Shown: positions 1-9,892, counted from the first letter of the stretch. The stretch is DNA of 64,000 nucleotides from an archaeon (GCA_004212155.1 RXIG01000001.1:124001-188000), one strand, 5' to 3'. Notes: a model not told the origin generated them from the sequence alone. Numbers and translations: made by a program.

Positions 1-90
1 TAAGACAAGCATATGTGAAAAAGAACAAAAATCATTCATCCCCCTGCAAAAGGCCGTGGGCTTTCTGGTAAAACTAGCGTACGGCGGGCG

Positions 91-594
91 TCACTCGAGG
101 ACGTCCTTGTCGATGATCTCGTCAGGCGTGATCACCGATATGCCCGTTCTGTTGCCAAGGATCTCCACCTTGACGATCTTTTTCGGATAATCGAGATTCA
201 CGACAGCCCCCAGTTCGTCGACGATGCGCGCCCCGAGCTCGCGTTCGATATCCTTTGACGAGGACACCTTGTTGCCCCTGCGCTTGCAGCGCACGGCAAA
301 CGCCTCCCCTTCGGCGATGCGTTCACGCGCCATCTCAAATCCTTGTTCGATGATGCGCCCCTTGTCGGTGGGGATCATCTCATCGAGCGGTATGGCGCGG
401 TGGATGGCAGTGGTCTCGTACGCGCGTATCGCCTCCAGGGCAGCATCACGCTCCATGGGAACGGTGACGAGGATGACGCCCGGATACGGCGTCCGCTTCA
501 CCTTCGCATCCTCTCCGAACGCCCATTCAAGCTCCCACATCGCGTCGAACTGCCGATAGAGGGGCGATGTCACGAGAAAGTACATGGTAGCCAT
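91..594 (-). CDS. THUMP-domain RNA-binding protein
   Basis: 167 aa. The C-terminal half (about residues 85-160) reads as a THUMP domain: a basic RRGNK segment, then SSKDIERELG and a VNLDYPKKIVKVEI strand. THUMP domains in ThiI, Tan1 and Trm11 families deliver tRNA to a modifying domain. No methyltransferase or sulfurtransferase domain follows, so this may be a stand-alone tRNA-binding partner, as Tan1 is for tRNA acetylation; that role is inference. It lies 16 nt behind hisD and is probably the last cistron of the histidine operon. ATG at 594 is taken; ATG at 585 is also possible, and neither has a clear ribosome-binding site. Bases 1-90 downstream hold no gene I can support. Confidence 0.75.
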   Translation of the reverse strand: MATMYFLVTSPLYRQFDAMWELEWAFGEDAKVKRTPYPGVILVTVPMERDAALEAIRAYETTAIHRAIPLDEMIPTDKGRIIEQGFEMARERIAEGEAFAVRCKRRGNKVSSSKDIERELGARIVDELGAVVNLDYPKKIVKVEILGNRTGISVITPDEIIDKDVLE

Positions 595-610
595 GGTGGT
601 TCACATGCAT

Positions 611-1843
611 TTATTTTTTCCGTCTGAGGGCGGCCTGGCGGTGTGATTCGAGTCCCTCGGCCTTGGCGAGTTCCGCCACGATGTCGGCGATGAAGTCGGG
701 CGAGGTGATCTTCTGGTAGGTCTGTATCTTCAGGAAGCTAAACACGGAAAGACCGCCCGTGAAGCGTGCGCATCCGCCAGTGGGCAGGATGTGGTTCGTA
801 CCCGACGCATAGTCACCGAAGCTCTCGGCCGAGTTCTTCCCGAGGAAGAGCGAACCGTAGTGCTTGAGGGATTCGGCGGCGTGCTGTTCGTTTTCGACCT
901 GGAGCTCCACGTGCTCTGGCGCCTTCTTGTTGGCGATGTCAAACGCCTCTTGCAGGTCATCGACGATCAGGATCATGCTGTTTTCAAGCGATTGTTCGGC
1001 GATCTCTCGCGTAGGGAGCACCTTGAGCTGTTCCCCCACCTCGCGAACGACCTCCTTGGCGATGCCGTCATCGGTCGTGATGAGATGCGCCTGCGCCATG
1101 GGGTCGTGTTCAGCCTGTGATATCATGTCGGCGGCGATGAGACCAGGGTCGCCCGACGAATCGGCGATGATGAGCACCTCGCTCGGACCGGCGAGGAAAT
1201 CAATGCCCACGTCGCCGTAGACCATGCGCTTCGCAGCGGTCACGTACTTGTTGCCAGGGCCGACGATCATGTGGACGCGCGGTACCGTCTCGGTGCCGTA
1301 TGCCATGGCGGCGATCGCCTGGACGCCGCCCATGGAAAATATCCTGTCAGCGCCTGCGATGTCGGCGGCGATGATTGTCTCGTCCTTGATCTTTGGCGAA
1401 CATACCACGATCTTGTCGACGCCCGCCACCCGCGCGGGGGTGATCGACATGAGGGCCGACGAGGGGAGGGGATACCTCCCACCGGGAACGTAACATCCGA
1501 CGACCTCGACGGGTATGATCTTCTGGCCCAGGATGCTCCACTGCGTCGTGAGCTCGAAGTCCTTGAGCGAAGCCATCTGTATCTCTGCGAACTCCTTGAT
1601 GTGTTCATGGGCGGAGCGTATCGCCTCGATGACCTTGTCATCGACCGCCTCATAGGCCCTCTTCTTGTCCTCGCCCGTTATCTCGAGGGTAGGGGGCTCT
1701 ATCTTGTCAAACTTCTTGGTGTATGCCCGTACGGCGGCATCACCCTGCGCGCGGACATCCCTGATGATGTCGTGCACGACCTCTATGTCCTCAAGCGGCG
1801 TTATGTCGAAAAACGACGATGGGACCTCTCGCATTATCTTCAT
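611..1843 (-). CDS. hisD: Histidinol dehydrogenase
   Basis: 410 aa, normal family length. It oxidises L-histidinol to L-histidine in two NAD-dependent steps, the last reactions of histidine synthesis. Visible signatures are VGPGNKYVTAAKR and GIDFLAGPSEVL (core), SQAEHDPMAQA with the conserved Gln/His pair that ligands zinc, EHVELQ with the catalytic Glu-His region, and ASGTNHILPTGG near residue 350. ATG 1843 overlaps the hisAIE stop as ATGA, so it is translationally coupled. ATG at 1834 is an internal alternative. Confidence 0.97.
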   Translation of the reverse strand: MKIMREVPSSFFDITPLEDIEVVHDIIRDVRAQGDAAVRAYTKKFDKIEPPTLEITGEDKKRAYEAVDDKVIEAIRSAHEHIKEFAEIQMASLKDFELTTQWSILGQKIIPVEVVGCYVPGGRYPLPSSALMSITPARVAGVDKIVVCSPKIKDETIIAADIAGADRIFSMGGVQAIAAMAYGTETVPRVHMIVGPGNKYVTAAKRMVYGDVGIDFLAGPSEVLIIADSSGDPGLIAADMISQAEHDPMAQAHLITTDDGIAKEVVREVGEQLKVLPTREIAEQSLENSMILIVDDLQEAFDIANKKAPEHVELQVENEQHAAESLKHYGSLFLGKNSAESFGDYASGTNHILPTGGCARFTGGLSVFSFLKIQTYQKITSPDFIADIVAELAKAEGLESHRQAALRRKK

Positions 1844-3069
1844 TTTCTTCTCCCCCTTAGTTCGTTCACTATCTCATGGGGTGCTATGCCCTTGCTGGCC
1901 ATGAGCACCAGTAAGAAGTATGTGATGTCGGCTATCTCCCATACAAGATTTGCCCTGTCTGTATAATTAATTATCTCCTGGGACTCCTCGGCGATCTTGG
2001 CCATGATCGCACGCTCGTCCTTCGAGAGCCGGTAAGTGTAGGAACCCTCGTCTCCCGATGCCACGCGGGCCATCAGCGTCTCGTAAAGGTCGCCAAGCTC
2101 GAATCCCTTGTCGCCGAAGCACGAGTAGCTGCCCGTGTGGCACGCCACGCCCTTCTGTTGCACCGTGAAAAGCAGCGTGTCGCGGTCGCAGTCGTAGCGC
2201 ACGGCAAGCAGCTCCTGCGTGTTCCCCGACTCCTCTCCTTTGACCCACAGGCGTGCTCGTGAGCGCGAGTAGTACGTACCGCGCCCCGTGTCAAGCGCGC
2301 GTGCGAGTGATGCAGGGCTAGAGTATGCCATCATGAGCACGGTGCCGCGCGTGTCCTGCACGATCGTTGGCACCAGGCCGCCGCTCTTGTCGAAATCGAT
2401 GATGGCACACATCGCCTCAGTGAGCGAGAGCGCCCCCGTGTAGACGGCCATGCCTATCTGGGAGTCTGCGCCCATCTCCTCGAGCGCGCGCACCTCGTCG
2501 ACGGTGGTGATGCCGCCGGCGACGGTAAGCGACATGCCATCGGGCACGGCCGCGCGTATCTCCCGGGCGACCTCGAGGTCGACGCCCTCCATCTTCCCCT
2601 CGATCTCGACGTTGGTGAAGAGGAACCCTCCACAGAGGTCCTTGACCTCGTCGATTCGTTTGGCTGTCGCGACGCCTGTGTCGTGCTGCCATCCCTTGTC
2701 TGTGATCAGGCCCTTCCTGCTGTCGATGGCCACGATGACGTCCTCCTTCCTGAAGTTGCTCAGGAATTCCGGGGTCGCAGCAGTGCCGATGATGATGCGC
2801 GTTGCGCCGCCCTTGAGCAGTTCGGTCGCACGCTCGACGGTGCGTATGCCACCGCCCACGCGGCAGTCGGCGACCTTCATGATCTCCTTGATCGTCTCGA
2901 TGTTGTCTCCGCGCCCCATGGCAGCGTCAAGATCGATGACGGCGATCTCGCCGTAACGGCGAAATGTCCTGGCCAGTTCGATGACGTCGTCACGCTCAAG
3001 CTTCTTTTCCCTGCCCTGCACGAGCTGGACCGCCTTTCCGTCCATGAGGTCGATGCTTGGGATGATCAT
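1840..3069 (-). CDS. hisAIE: HisA-HisI-HisE fusion: ProFAR isomerase + PRA-CH cyclohydrolase + PRA-PP pyrophosphohydrolase
   Basis: 409 aa in one uninterrupted frame covering three pathway steps. Residues 1 to about 228 are a HisA (beta/alpha)8 barrel: [10 protein letters not shown] with catalytic Asp7, [18 protein letters not shown] and [11 protein letters not shown] phosphate loops. Residues about 230-325 are His[30 protein letters not shown] and the zinc motif [12 protein letters not shown]. Residues about 330-409 are His[18 protein letters not shown] and [12 protein letters not shown]. HisI-HisE fusions are familiar in bacteria; HisA joined in front is not something I know. ATG 3069 overlaps the hisF stop as ATGA. 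The open frame continues upstream to 3453 only as a shadow of hisF. A sequencing frameshift that removed a stop is possible, but both junctions read cleanly. Confidence 0.93.
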   Translation of the reverse strand: MIIPSIDLMDGKAVQLVQGREKKLERDDVIELARTFRRYGEIAVIDLDAAMGRGDNIETIKEIMKVADCRVGGGIRTVERATELLKGGATRIIIGTAATPEFLSNFRKEDVIVAIDSRKGLITDKGWQHDTGVATAKRIDEVKDLCGGFLFTNVEIEGKMEGVDLEVAREIRAAVPDGMSLTVAGGITTVDEVRALEEMGADSQIGMAVYTGALSLTEAMCAIIDFDKSGGLVPTIVQDTRGTVLMMAYSSPASLARALDTGRGTYYSRSRARLWVKGEESGNTQELLAVRYDCDRDTLLFTVQQKGVACHTGSYSCFGDKGFELGDLYETLMARVASGDEGSYTYRLSKDERAIMAKIAEESQEIINYTDRANLVWEIADITYFLLVLMASKGIAPHEIVNELRGRRK

Positions 3070-3821
3070 CGTCGCACCTCCAGTCCCCGTTTCGCGAGGT
3101 AGTCCTTGACGTCGCCGACAGTGTATGTGCCGTAGTGGAATATCGATGCAGCAAGCGCCGCATCGGCGCCCCCCACCGCGAGCGCATCGTAGATCGACGA
3201 GAGCGATCCCGCCCCTCCCGAGGCGATGATCGGTATGGAGAGCGCATCTTGGGCAGCACTGAGCAGCTCGAGGTCGTAGCCCTCCTTCGTGCCGTCGCAG
3301 TCCATCGAGGTGAGAAGGATCTCGCCTGCGCCGCGGGCCTCGACATCCTCCATCCACTTGATGGCGTCGATGCCGGTGGCCGTGCGTCCGCCGTGTATGT
3401 AGACCTCCCAGCCCTCTCCCGAGCGTTTGGCATCGACGGCGACGACGATGCACTGGCTGCCGAAGTAGCGCGACGTCTCGTTGACGAGCGTCGGGTCGTC
3501 GACGGCGGCCGTGTTGAGCGAGACCTTGTCAGCACCCGCCTTCAGGATGCGCTCGATGGCGTCGATCGAGCGGATGCCGCCTCCGACGGTAAACGGTATG
3601 AATATCTCCCGGGCCACTCGCCCGACCATGTCAACGACGGTGTCGCGCCGCTCGTGCGACGCGGTGATGTCGAGGAAGACGAGCTCGTCGGCCCCCTGCT
3701 GGTCGTAGCGCTTCCCGAGTTCGACAGGGTCGCCGGCATCCCTGAGGCTGACGAAGTTCGTGCCTTTCACGACACGTCCGTTGTCTACATCAAGGCACGG
3801 TATTATTCTCTTTGCAAGCAT
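3066..3821 (-). CDS. hisF: Imidazole glycerol phosphate synthase, cyclase subunit
   Basis: 251 aa. It uses ammonia from HisH to turn PRFAR into imidazole glycerol phosphate and [17 protein letters not shown] places the catalytic Asp at residue 11, as in the Thermotoga enzyme; the second Asp is in VVAVDAKR near residue 130. Phosphate loops VGGGIRSID and IIASGGAGS are present. The start at 3821 gives the standard N terminus and overlaps the end of hisH by about 19 nt; ATG 3833 would add four residues. It pairs with the adjacent hisH. Confidence 0.97.
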   Translation of the reverse strand: MLAKRIIPCLDVDNGRVVKGTNFVSLRDAGDPVELGKRYDQQGADELVFLDITASHERRDTVVDMVGRVAREIFIPFTVGGGIRSIDAIERILKAGADKVSLNTAAVDDPTLVNETSRYFGSQCIVVAVDAKRSGEGWEVYIHGGRTATGIDAIKWMEDVEARGAGEILLTSMDCDGTKEGYDLELLSAAQDALSIPIIASGGAGSLSSIYDALAVGGADAALAASIFHYGTYTVGDVKDYLAKRGLEVRR

Positions 3822-4387
3822 GATAACCACCATTGAAGCAGTGAGAGGCCGTAGGGGCCGCTCTTTTCCGGGTGAAACTGAAACGCCGTCATCGTCCCCG
3901 TGCGTACCGCCGCGATGAACGTGCCGTGATAGTCCGACGTTGCGATCGCGTGGGATGATGAGGCAATGCGGTATGAGTTGACGTAGTATGCCCATCCCTC
4001 GGGCATGCCGTCGATGAGCGTGTCGATGTGATTCCAGCCGATTTGCGGAACCTTGCCTTTCGTGAATCGCGTGGCGCGCCCCTCGAGAAGGCCGAATCCT
4101 TCGTGGTCGGGGCTCTCGTCGCTTCCCTCAAAGAGAAGGTGGAGCCCGAGGCATATGCCAAGGTAGGGAGTCCCACCTCTTACCTGCTCGAAGAGCGGTT
4201 CGAAGAGCGAGCGTTCCCGGAGATTATCGACCATCGCGCCGAACGAACCGACCCCAGGAAACACGAGCGCATCGCAGCGTTCCATCTTCTCCGGCCCCGG
4301 GATGATAGTGGTTTCCTTGCCGATGTAGGTGAGAGCATTGCATACGCTTGCGATGTTGCCCGCACCGTAATCGATGACGCCTATCAC
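3803..4387 (-). CDS. hisH: Imidazole glycerol phosphate synthase, glutaminase subunit
   Basis: 194 aa class I glutamine amidotransferase that supplies ammonia to HisF. Seen: [12 protein letters not shown] at the N terminus, the nucleophile elbow [13 protein letters not shown] with the catalytic Cys, and FQFHPEKSG with the His-Glu pair. A GTG start at 4387 is chosen because it gives the usual N terminus and overlaps the hisB stop (GTGA). It extends about 19 nt into hisF, so the two subunits are coupled. Confidence 0.96.
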   Translation of the reverse strand: MIGVIDYGAGNIASVCNALTYIGKETTIIPGPEKMERCDALVFPGVGSFGAMVDNLRERSLFEPLFEQVRGGTPYLGICLGLHLLFEGSDESPDHEGFGLLEGRATRFTKGKVPQIGWNHIDTLIDGMPEGWAYYVNSYRIASSSHAIATSDYHGTFIAAVRTGTMTAFQFHPEKSGPYGLSLLQWWLSCLQRE

Positions 4388-4974
4388 TCTATCACGCCCT
4401 TCGTGCTGGGGATGTCCTCGATCATGCGCGAGTCGTGCGAGCACGCCATGCGCATCGCCTTGCCGAACGCCTTGAAGATCGCCTCGGCCTTGTGGTGGTC
4501 GTTTCGCCCCTGGATGGCTCGCACCGCCACGGTGGCACGCAGATTGTCTGCGAACCCCTTGAAGAGGTCGTAGAGCAGGTCGGCGTCGAGCTCGCCTATG
4601 TAGCGTCGGGTGAACGGGGCGTCGTATTGGAGCGTCGGCCTGCCACTGATGTCCACGGCGACGACGGCAAGCGACTCGTCCATGGGGAAGACGAAGTAGC
4701 CCGTCCTGTTGATGCCGCGCCGGTCGTCAAGCGCCGCATCGAACGCCTTTCCCAGCGCGATGCCCACGTCCTCGACGAGGTGGTGCTGGTCGACCTCGAG
4801 GTCGCCCTCGGCCGATAGGGTGATGTCAAAGGCCCCATGGCGAGCGAACGATTCGAGCATGTGGTCGAGGAATCCGATGCCCGTTGCGACCTGTGAGGCG
4901 CCCGTGCCGTCGATGGAGAGCGTGAGCTTGATGCGCGTCTCCTTGGTCGTCCTGTTCACGGTGGCGGTCCTCAA
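4384..4974 (-). CDS. hisB: Imidazoleglycerol-phosphate dehydratase
   Basis: 196 aa, single-domain archaeal or plant-type HisB without the phosphatase half found in enterobacteria. It dehydrates imidazole glycerol phosphate to imidazole acetol phosphate and needs Mn2+. Metal-ligand motifs HHLVEDVGIALG and the C-terminal copy DNLRATVAVRAIQGRNDHH-KAE-AIFKAFGKA fit the internally duplicated fold. It overlaps both hisC and hisH by 4 nt. Histidinol-phosphate phosphatase must be encoded elsewhere, because no phosphatase lies in this operon. Confidence 0.97.
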   Translation of the reverse strand: MRTATVNRTTKETRIKLTLSIDGTGASQVATGIGFLDHMLESFARHGAFDITLSAEGDLEVDQHHLVEDVGIALGKAFDAALDDRRGINRTGYFVFPMDESLAVVAVDISGRPTLQYDAPFTRRYIGELDADLLYDLFKGFADNLRATVAVRAIQGRNDHHKAEAIFKAFGKAMRMACSHDSRMIEDIPSTKGVIE

Positions 4975-6020
4975 CAGATCTCCTCCTTGATCTCCTTAAG
5001 CGCATCCAGGAGCGTTCGCGCCTGGTCGCGCGTGCCAACGCCCATCCGTATGCATCCTTTGAGCAGGGGGTATGAGCTCCTGTCGCGGACGAGGATGCCC
5101 CGTTCCCTAAGGGCGGCGGCGTACGCCTTCGCGTCCTTGCCGATCCTGCAGACGACGAAGTTAGCCTCCGAATTGAACACGTCAAATCCCATCTTTTTCA
5201 GTCCTTCGATGAGATTGGCGCGCGCTTCGATGACCTCATCGACATAGCGTGCAATGTAGTCTTTGTCTTTGAGCGTTGCTATGGCGCATGCGAGTGCGAG
5301 CGTGTTGACGCTGTAGGGCGAGGCAACCTTCTTGAGCGTCGATATGATCTCGGGCGAACTGATGGCGAATCCGAGCCTGAGCCCTGCGAGGCCGAACGCC
5401 TTCGAGAACGTGCGGGTCAGTATGATGTTTTTCATCTCATCGAGCAGTGGAAGCGCCGTCGTCTTGTTGAACTCGCTGTACGCCTCGTCGACGAGGACGA
5501 GCTCCGCCTCGCCCGCTATACGGGCAATCGCATCTTGAGGCACGCTCGTACCGGTGGGATTGTTGGGATTGACGACCACCACGAGCTTTGCGCCACGGGC
5601 TGCCTCCACCATGCGCTCTACGGGAAATGAGAGATCGTCGTTGTAGTAGACCCTCTGTATGTCTGCACCGAAGAGCACCGACTCGAGCTCGAAGAGCGCA
5701 TATGAGGGCGCGGGCAAAACGACCACGTCCCCCTCATTGATGAACGTGTTGAATATGATGCGTATGGCCTCGTCCGTACCGTTCGTGGCAAGGATGTTCG
5801 AGACGTCTACGCCCCAGTGCCGCGCGAAGAAGTCGTACGCTTTCGCGTACTCCGGATAGGTTGAGAGCATCTCGGGCGTTGCGTTCCTGAGCACCTCGAG
5901 CGCCTTTGGCGAGGGTCCCTGGGTGTTCTCGTTGAAGTCGAGCCTGAGCTTGTCCCGCCTTCCCTCGAGCGGCGGGTCGTAGCGCGGCATCTCCTCGACG
6001 GTCTTTCTCGGCCTAATCAT
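4971..6020 (-). CDS. hisC: Histidinol-phosphate aminotransferase
   Basis: 349 aa fold-type I PLP enzyme that transaminates imidazole acetol phosphate with glutamate. Motifs: RLDFNENTQGPSP near the N terminus, ATNGTDEAIRIIF, NPNNPTGT, VDEAYSEF, and TRTFSKAFGLAGLRLG with the PLP lysine. ATG 6020 is preferred over GTG 6029 because GGTGG sits about 5 nt in front of it. It overlaps the hisG end by 8 nt. Confidence 0.95.
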   Translation of the reverse strand: MIRPRKTVEEMPRYDPPLEGRRDKLRLDFNENTQGPSPKALEVLRNATPEMLSTYPEYAKAYDFFARHWGVDVSNILATNGTDEAIRIIFNTFINEGDVVVLPAPSYALFELESVLFGADIQRVYYNDDLSFPVERMVEAARGAKLVVVVNPNNPTGTSVPQDAIARIAGEAELVLVDEAYSEFNKTTALPLLDEMKNIILTRTFSKAFGLAGLRLGFAISSPEIISTLKKVASPYSVNTLALACAIATLKDKDYIARYVDEVIEARANLIEGLKKMGFDVFNSEANFVVCRIGKDAKAYAAALRERGILVRDRSSYPLLKGCIRMGVGTRDQARTLLDALKEIKEEIC

Positions 6021-6645
6021 GCTTACCACCTATGACGACGCAGTCGCTCCTGAATATGACCTCGTAGATCTCGAGTCCGAACTCATCGATGCTCCTGCCC
6101 GAGTAGACGATGTCGACGATGGCGTCGGCGATGCCCTCGCTGCAGCTCGTCTCGACGCTGCCGTTCACGTAGATCTCCTCGATCTCGTATCCCTGTTCAC
6201 GCAGTTTGTCAAGGTACGTGGACACGATCGTCTGGTACTTGCCGCAGGCGCAGACGGTAAATGAACGTGGGAGGTCCTCTATTGTTTTTCCCTCGGGGCC
6301 GATGAAGCAGAGGGCGGGCTTCTCGTAAAGGGCCTTTTCGTCTGTCCATTCGATGCGCGAGAGCACCTCTGTTGCGTCATCGCCGTTCTTTAGCACGTAC
6401 TCCTTGTAGAGGTCCTCCCCTGTGAGTCCGATTGCCTTCTTGCCCTTCTTAGTGAGTTGTTCGACCCAGAACGGAACATCCTCCCCCCTCACGGTGATGA
6501 CCTTGCACGACCCAAGGTGTGGATGATTGTCGAGAAAGATCGATGCATATCGCTTCAATCCGGTGTTCTTTGGGAGCACCAGCATTACGTTGCAGGCGTC
6601 TTCCTGCGGTCCGGGAATGTAATTAGCAGCTATGAAAAGAGTCAC
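6013..6645 (-). CDS. hisG: ATP phosphoribosyltransferase, short form
   Basis: 210 aa. It starts the pathway by joining PRPP to ATP. The C-terminal half is diagnostic: YVNGSVETSCSEGIADAIVDIV-SG, then GLEIYEVIFRSDCVVIGG; AIGLTGEDL is the usual GITG(K/E)D motif. The N terminus is atypical (LFIAANYIPGP in place of an LPKGRL start; MLVLPKN follows about 20 residues in). The regulatory C-terminal domain of long HisG is absent. Short HisG normally works with HisZ, and no hisZ lies in this operon. The only in-frame start before the motifs is GTG 6645. The strong AAGGAGG upstream instead serves a short overlapping frame (see 6623-6658). Confidence 0.85.
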   Translation of the reverse strand: MTLFIAANYIPGPQEDACNVMLVLPKNTGLKRYASIFLDNHPHLGSCKVITVRGEDVPFWVEQLTKKGKKAIGLTGEDLYKEYVLKNGDDATEVLSRIEWTDEKALYEKPALCFIGPEGKTIEDLPRSFTVCACGKYQTIVSTYLDKLREQGYEIEEIYVNGSVETSCSEGIADAIVDIVYSGRSIDEFGLEIYEVIFRSDCVVIGGKHD

Positions 6646-6658
6646 CTTTGTCAGTCAT
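6623..6658 (-). CDS. Possible 11-codon leader ORF overlapping the hisG start
   Basis: ATG at 6658 has a near-perfect Shine-Dalgarno (AAGGAGG, 8 nt upstream) and encodes MTDKGDSFHSC before TAA. It runs 23 nt into hisG in another frame. The hisG GTG itself has no site at a normal distance. It could couple or tune hisG translation, or mark a frameshift near the hisG start. It contains a single His codon, so a classical histidine attenuator is unlikely. Confidence 0.35.
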   Translation of the reverse strand: MTDKGDSFHSC

Positions 6659-6659
6659 T

Positions 6660-6934
6660 TCGCAATCCTCCTTAGAAGATATGGTGCCACAACGCACAAG
6701 GGCCCTGGTTGCAAGAGTAAAAGAAGGCGTTGGACGCGGCCCTTTATCCGCATATATGAAGGCGACCAGCACTTCGTGCCTTAGCCTCCCCGTCTGTGGC
6801 ATTCATGTTACCAAACACCAAATTATCCTCAAGTCGTCCTGCGCCATTTATAAAAGTTTTGGTGCCAGCGGCGACAGGCGCGTTCGTAGATATGTTTTTA
6901 TTGGTGTTTCTCGAGCGCTTCATGGTGATAGTAC
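6660..6934. promoter_or_regulatory. Divergent promoter region between hisG and a membrane-protein gene
   Basis: 275 nt without a supported gene. The plus strand holds a TATA-like ATTTATAAAAG near 6845-6855 and a GGTGA ribosome-binding site at 6926-6930 for the gene at 6935. The minus strand holds TTCATATATG near 6752 that could serve the histidine operon. No convincing operator dyad was seen. Confidence 0.4.
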
Positions 6935-7675
6935 ATGCGCACATCAAGCTGGGAGTTCAGGCTCGCCTCGTCGCTTGTCATCGCGTCGGCCCTTTTATAC
7001 ACGTTCCATTACGTCATCTTCCATGATATGCACCACATCTTCATCTATATGGTGGGCGACGTCGCGTTCGTCCCCATCGAGGTGCTCCTCGTGACGTTGC
7101 TGATACACCGCCTGCTCGAACGCAGGGAGCGCACGCGCAAGCTCGAGAAGCTCAACATCGTCATCGGTACGTTCTTCAGCGAGGTAGGCACACGGCTTCT
7201 CACCTACTTTTCAGACCACGATCCCAATCTCGATGACATCAAGTCGCACCTCGTCTTCGACGCGGAGTGGGATGAGAAATCGTTCACGCGTGCCGCACGT
7301 GCCCTGGAAGCATATTCATACGATATCGATGAGGGCACCATCGAGATGCGCCCCGTGCGCGACCTGCTCCACGAGGAGCGCGACTTCCTTGTCCGTGTGC
7401 TGGAAAACCCCCTCCTGCTCGAGCATGAAAGCTTCACGGAGCTCATGCAGGCCGTATTCCACCTTGCAGAGGAGCTTGAGAGCAGGAAAGACCTCTCCTC
7501 GCTTCCCGCTTCCGACAGGTCTCACCTCGCGCTTGACATGAAACGCGTCTACACGCGCCTCGTCACGCAATGGCTCTTGTACATGCGCCACTTAAAAGAC
7601 CACTATCCATATCTGTTCTCGCTTGCCATGCGCACGAATCCGTTCGATGAGGGCGCAACGCCGATGGTGAAATAG
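6935..7675 (+). CDS. Membrane-anchored protein of unknown function
   Basis: 246 aa. Two hydrophobic segments near the N terminus (about residues 8-30 and 36-62, the second covering VGDVAFVPIEVLLVTLLI) are followed by a basic stop and a long, charged, mostly helical cytoplasmic region with many Leu-Glu-Arg heptads. I do not recognise the family. GGTGATAG lies 7 nt before ATG 6935. It is transcribed divergently from the histidine operon, and the next gene starts 45 nt downstream. Confidence 0.7.
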   Translation: MRTSSWEFRLASSLVIASALLYTFHYVIFHDMHHIFIYMVGDVAFVPIEVLLVTLLIHRLLERRERTRKLEKLNIVIGTFFSEVGTRLLTYFSDHDPNLDDIKSHLVFDAEWDEKSFTRAARALEAYSYDIDEGTIEMRPVRDLLHEERDFLVRVLENPLLLEHESFTELMQAVFHLAEELESRKDLSSLPASDRSHLALDMKRVYTRLVTQWLLYMRHLKDHYPYLFSLAMRTNPFDEGATPMVK

Positions 7676-7720
7676 GAAAAAAGACCACGTTTAAATAGTC
7701 CGGGCGACACATCTTCATGC

Positions 7721-9808
7721 ATGAATCCCGAAAGGTCGCCCAACAGGCTTATAGACGAACAGAGTCCTTACCTCCTCCAGCACGCCTACAATCCCGTCGA
7801 TTGGTATCCGTGGGGTGAGGAGGCATTCGAGAGGGCGCGGACCGAAAAAAAGCCTATATTCCTTTCGATAGGCTATTCCACATGCCATTGGTGCCATGTG
7901 ATGGAAGAGGAATCGTTCGAGGATGACAAGGTGGCGTCGATCCTCAACGCCCGCTACGTGCCTATCAAGGTGGACAGGGAGGAACACCCCGATATCGACC
8001 ATATCTACATGACCGTTGCACAGCTCATGACCAAGCGGGCCGGCTGGCCGCTCACCATCCTCATGACGCCCGACAAGAAACCATTTTTTGCAGCTACGTA
8101 CCTGCCTCGCAACAGTCGTGACGGCATGCTCGGGCTCATCGAGGTGCTCGAAAGGGTGTATCGTCTTTGGGTAACCGAGCGCAAAACGCTCCTCGAGGCT
8201 GCGGAGAAGGTCACGGCATCTCTTGATGTAGGCATGTCGATTCCGCCCGGCGACATGCTCGAACGTGAGGTGCTCTCCTCAGCGTTCGAGGAACTCACCG
8301 GCTCATACGACAAGGAGCACGGAGGGTTCGGCACATTCCCCAAGTTCCCCTCGCCCCACATGATACTATTCCTCCTTCGCTACTGGCGGCGCTTCCACCA
8401 TCCGCTCGCGGTCCACATGGCCGAGCATACCCTCTCGTCCATGCGGCGCGGCGGGGTCTACGACCACTTGGCAGGCGGCATCCACCGGTATTCGGTCGAT
8501 GCGGAGTGGAAGGTGCCCCACTTCGAGAAGATGCTCTATGACCAGGCGATGGTTGCGCTTGCCTACCTCGAGGCCTACCAGGCAACAGGCAACGAATGGT
8601 ACGCAACGGTCGCCCAGGAGACGCTTGACTTCGCCATAGGTGAGATGCGGGACCGTTCGGGAGCCTTCATCTCGGCAATCGATGCCGATACCGAAGGCGA
8701 GGAAGGTGGCTACTATCTGTGGTCTTTTGAAGAACTTGAACGCGAGCTCAACGAGTCAGAGCTCGTCGTGGCAAAAGGCGTGTGGGGCGTCAGCAGCGAG
8801 GGCAACATGCCCGACGAGGTGACGGGGGAGCCATCGGGCCGTAACGTGCTCTACCGTCCACGGCCGCTCTCAGATGTCGCCGAGGAGCTCGAAATGGACG
8901 AGTCAGAGCTGTCCGAACGATTGGAGCACCTGCGTTCACGCCTCCTTTCGCTGCGCAACGAACGAACACAACCCATGAAGGACGACAAGGTGCTAACCGA
9001 CTGGAACGGCCTCATGATAGCTGCATGCGCACGGGCGTCGTCCGTCTTGGGAAGCGATCGTTACCTCTCGGTCGCAGAGGAGGCAGTCGAGGCACTGCTC
9101 TCGCACATCTACGACGGGGGACATCTTCTTCACAGGTATCGCGGCTCGACGGCAGGGATACGCGGAAAGCTCGAGGACTACGCCTATCTCTCTTGGGGCC
9201 TCTTCGAGCTCTACGAGGCATCGTTTAACACGAAGCACCTCGAACTATCCAGGGAGCTTGTCGATTACGCTATCGACCACTTCTTCGATGAGGGAACTGG
9301 GGGCTTTTTCCTCACAGATGAGCATGATGAGACCGTGCTCGTGCGCCAAAAGGAGATCTATGACGGGGCCCTCCCGTCAGGCAACAGCGTGATGACGTAC
9401 CTGCTTTCTCTGTTCTCCGCGCTCGATGGGCGATCGGGATATGGCGCGCGCGCTTCGGATCAGATACGTGCGTTCTCGCGCCACATCGAACGAAGCCCTA
9501 CCGCGTTCACGTTCTTCCTTTGCGGCATCGACCTTCATCACGGTCCCATCGCCGAGGTGCGCCTCGTTGGTGACGACGTCTCTGCGTTCACCTCTGCGCT
9601 GCGAGGCGCATACGTGCCGCATGCGGTCGTGACGGTAAAGAGCTCGCGGTCAAACGAGGTGGCGATAGAGCGGCTCGTGCCATCGATGGCAGACATTAAA
9701 CCACCCGACAGGACACCCCGGGCCTATATATGCATTGATGCGACCTGCCAGGAACCGGCGACCGAACCCGAGGAGATGGTGGCACAGCTAGAGCGTATGT
9801 ACGAGTGA
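7721..9808 (+). CDS. Thioredoxin-domain protein, YyaL/SPATA20 (DUF255) family
   Basis: 695 aa, full family length. Residues about 1-160 are a thioredoxin-like DUF255 domain with [17 protein letters not shown] (CxxC near residue 50) and [10 protein letters not shown]. The rest is an (alpha/alpha)6 barrel like N-acylglucosamine epimerases and glycosidases: [31 protein letters not shown], and [15 protein letters not shown]. The biochemical role of the family is not settled. A hairpin with a T run follows (about 9857-9892). A TATA-like TTTAAATAG lies about 30 nt upstream, so the transcript may be nearly leaderless. Confidence 0.93.
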   Translation: MNPERSPNRLIDEQSPYLLQHAYNPVDWYPWGEEAFERARTEKKPIFLSIGYSTCHWCHVMEEESFEDDKVASILNARYVPIKVDREEHPDIDHIYMTVAQLMTKRAGWPLTILMTPDKKPFFAATYLPRNSRDGMLGLIEVLERVYRLWVTERKTLLEAAEKVTASLDVGMSIPPGDMLEREVLSSAFEELTGSYDKEHGGFGTFPKFPSPHMILFLLRYWRRFHHPLAVHMAEHTLSSMRRGGVYDHLAGGIHRYSVDAEWKVPHFEKMLYDQAMVALAYLEAYQATGNEWYATVAQETLDFAIGEMRDRSGAFISAIDADTEGEEGGYYLWSFEELERELNESELVVAKGVWGVSSEGNMPDEVTGEPSGRNVLYRPRPLSDVAEELEMDESELSERLEHLRSRLLSLRNERTQPMKDDKVLTDWNGLMIAACARASSVLGSDRYLSVAEEAVEALLSHIYDGGHLLHRYRGSTAGIRGKLEDYAYLSWGLFELYEASFNTKHLELSRELVDYAIDHFFDEGTGGFFLTDEHDETVLVRQKEIYDGALPSGNSVMTYLLSLFSALDGRSGYGARASDQIRAFSRHIERSPTAFTFFLCGIDLHHGPIAEVRLVGDDVSAFTSALRGAYVPHAVVTVKSSRSNEVAIERLVPSMADIKPPDRTPRAYICIDATCQEPATEPEEMVAQLERMYE

Positions 9809-9856
9809 ACGAGATGGTGAGGACAGCATCCATGTCCTTTTTTCTCTTTTATCGTT

Positions 9857-9892
9857 CCTTTCTCTCATCACAAGAGAACGAAAGGTTTTTTT
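9857..9892 (+). terminator. Hairpin and T-run after the DUF255 gene
   Basis: TTCTCT (9860-9865) pairs with AGAGAA (9873-9878); an alternative outer pair is CCTTTC (9857-9862) with GAAAGG (9880-9885). A run of seven T follows (9886-9892). The placement between two same-strand genes fits termination. Confidence 0.45.

Noticed and set aside
1271-1966. 231-codon plus-strand frame opposite hisD
   Set aside because: Antisense shadow of a well conserved gene; no recognisable motif and no promoter.
3070-3453. Upstream extension of the hisAIE frame
   Set aside because: It is Arg/His-rich, lies entirely across hisF in another frame, and the conserved HisA start MIIPSIDL is at 3069.
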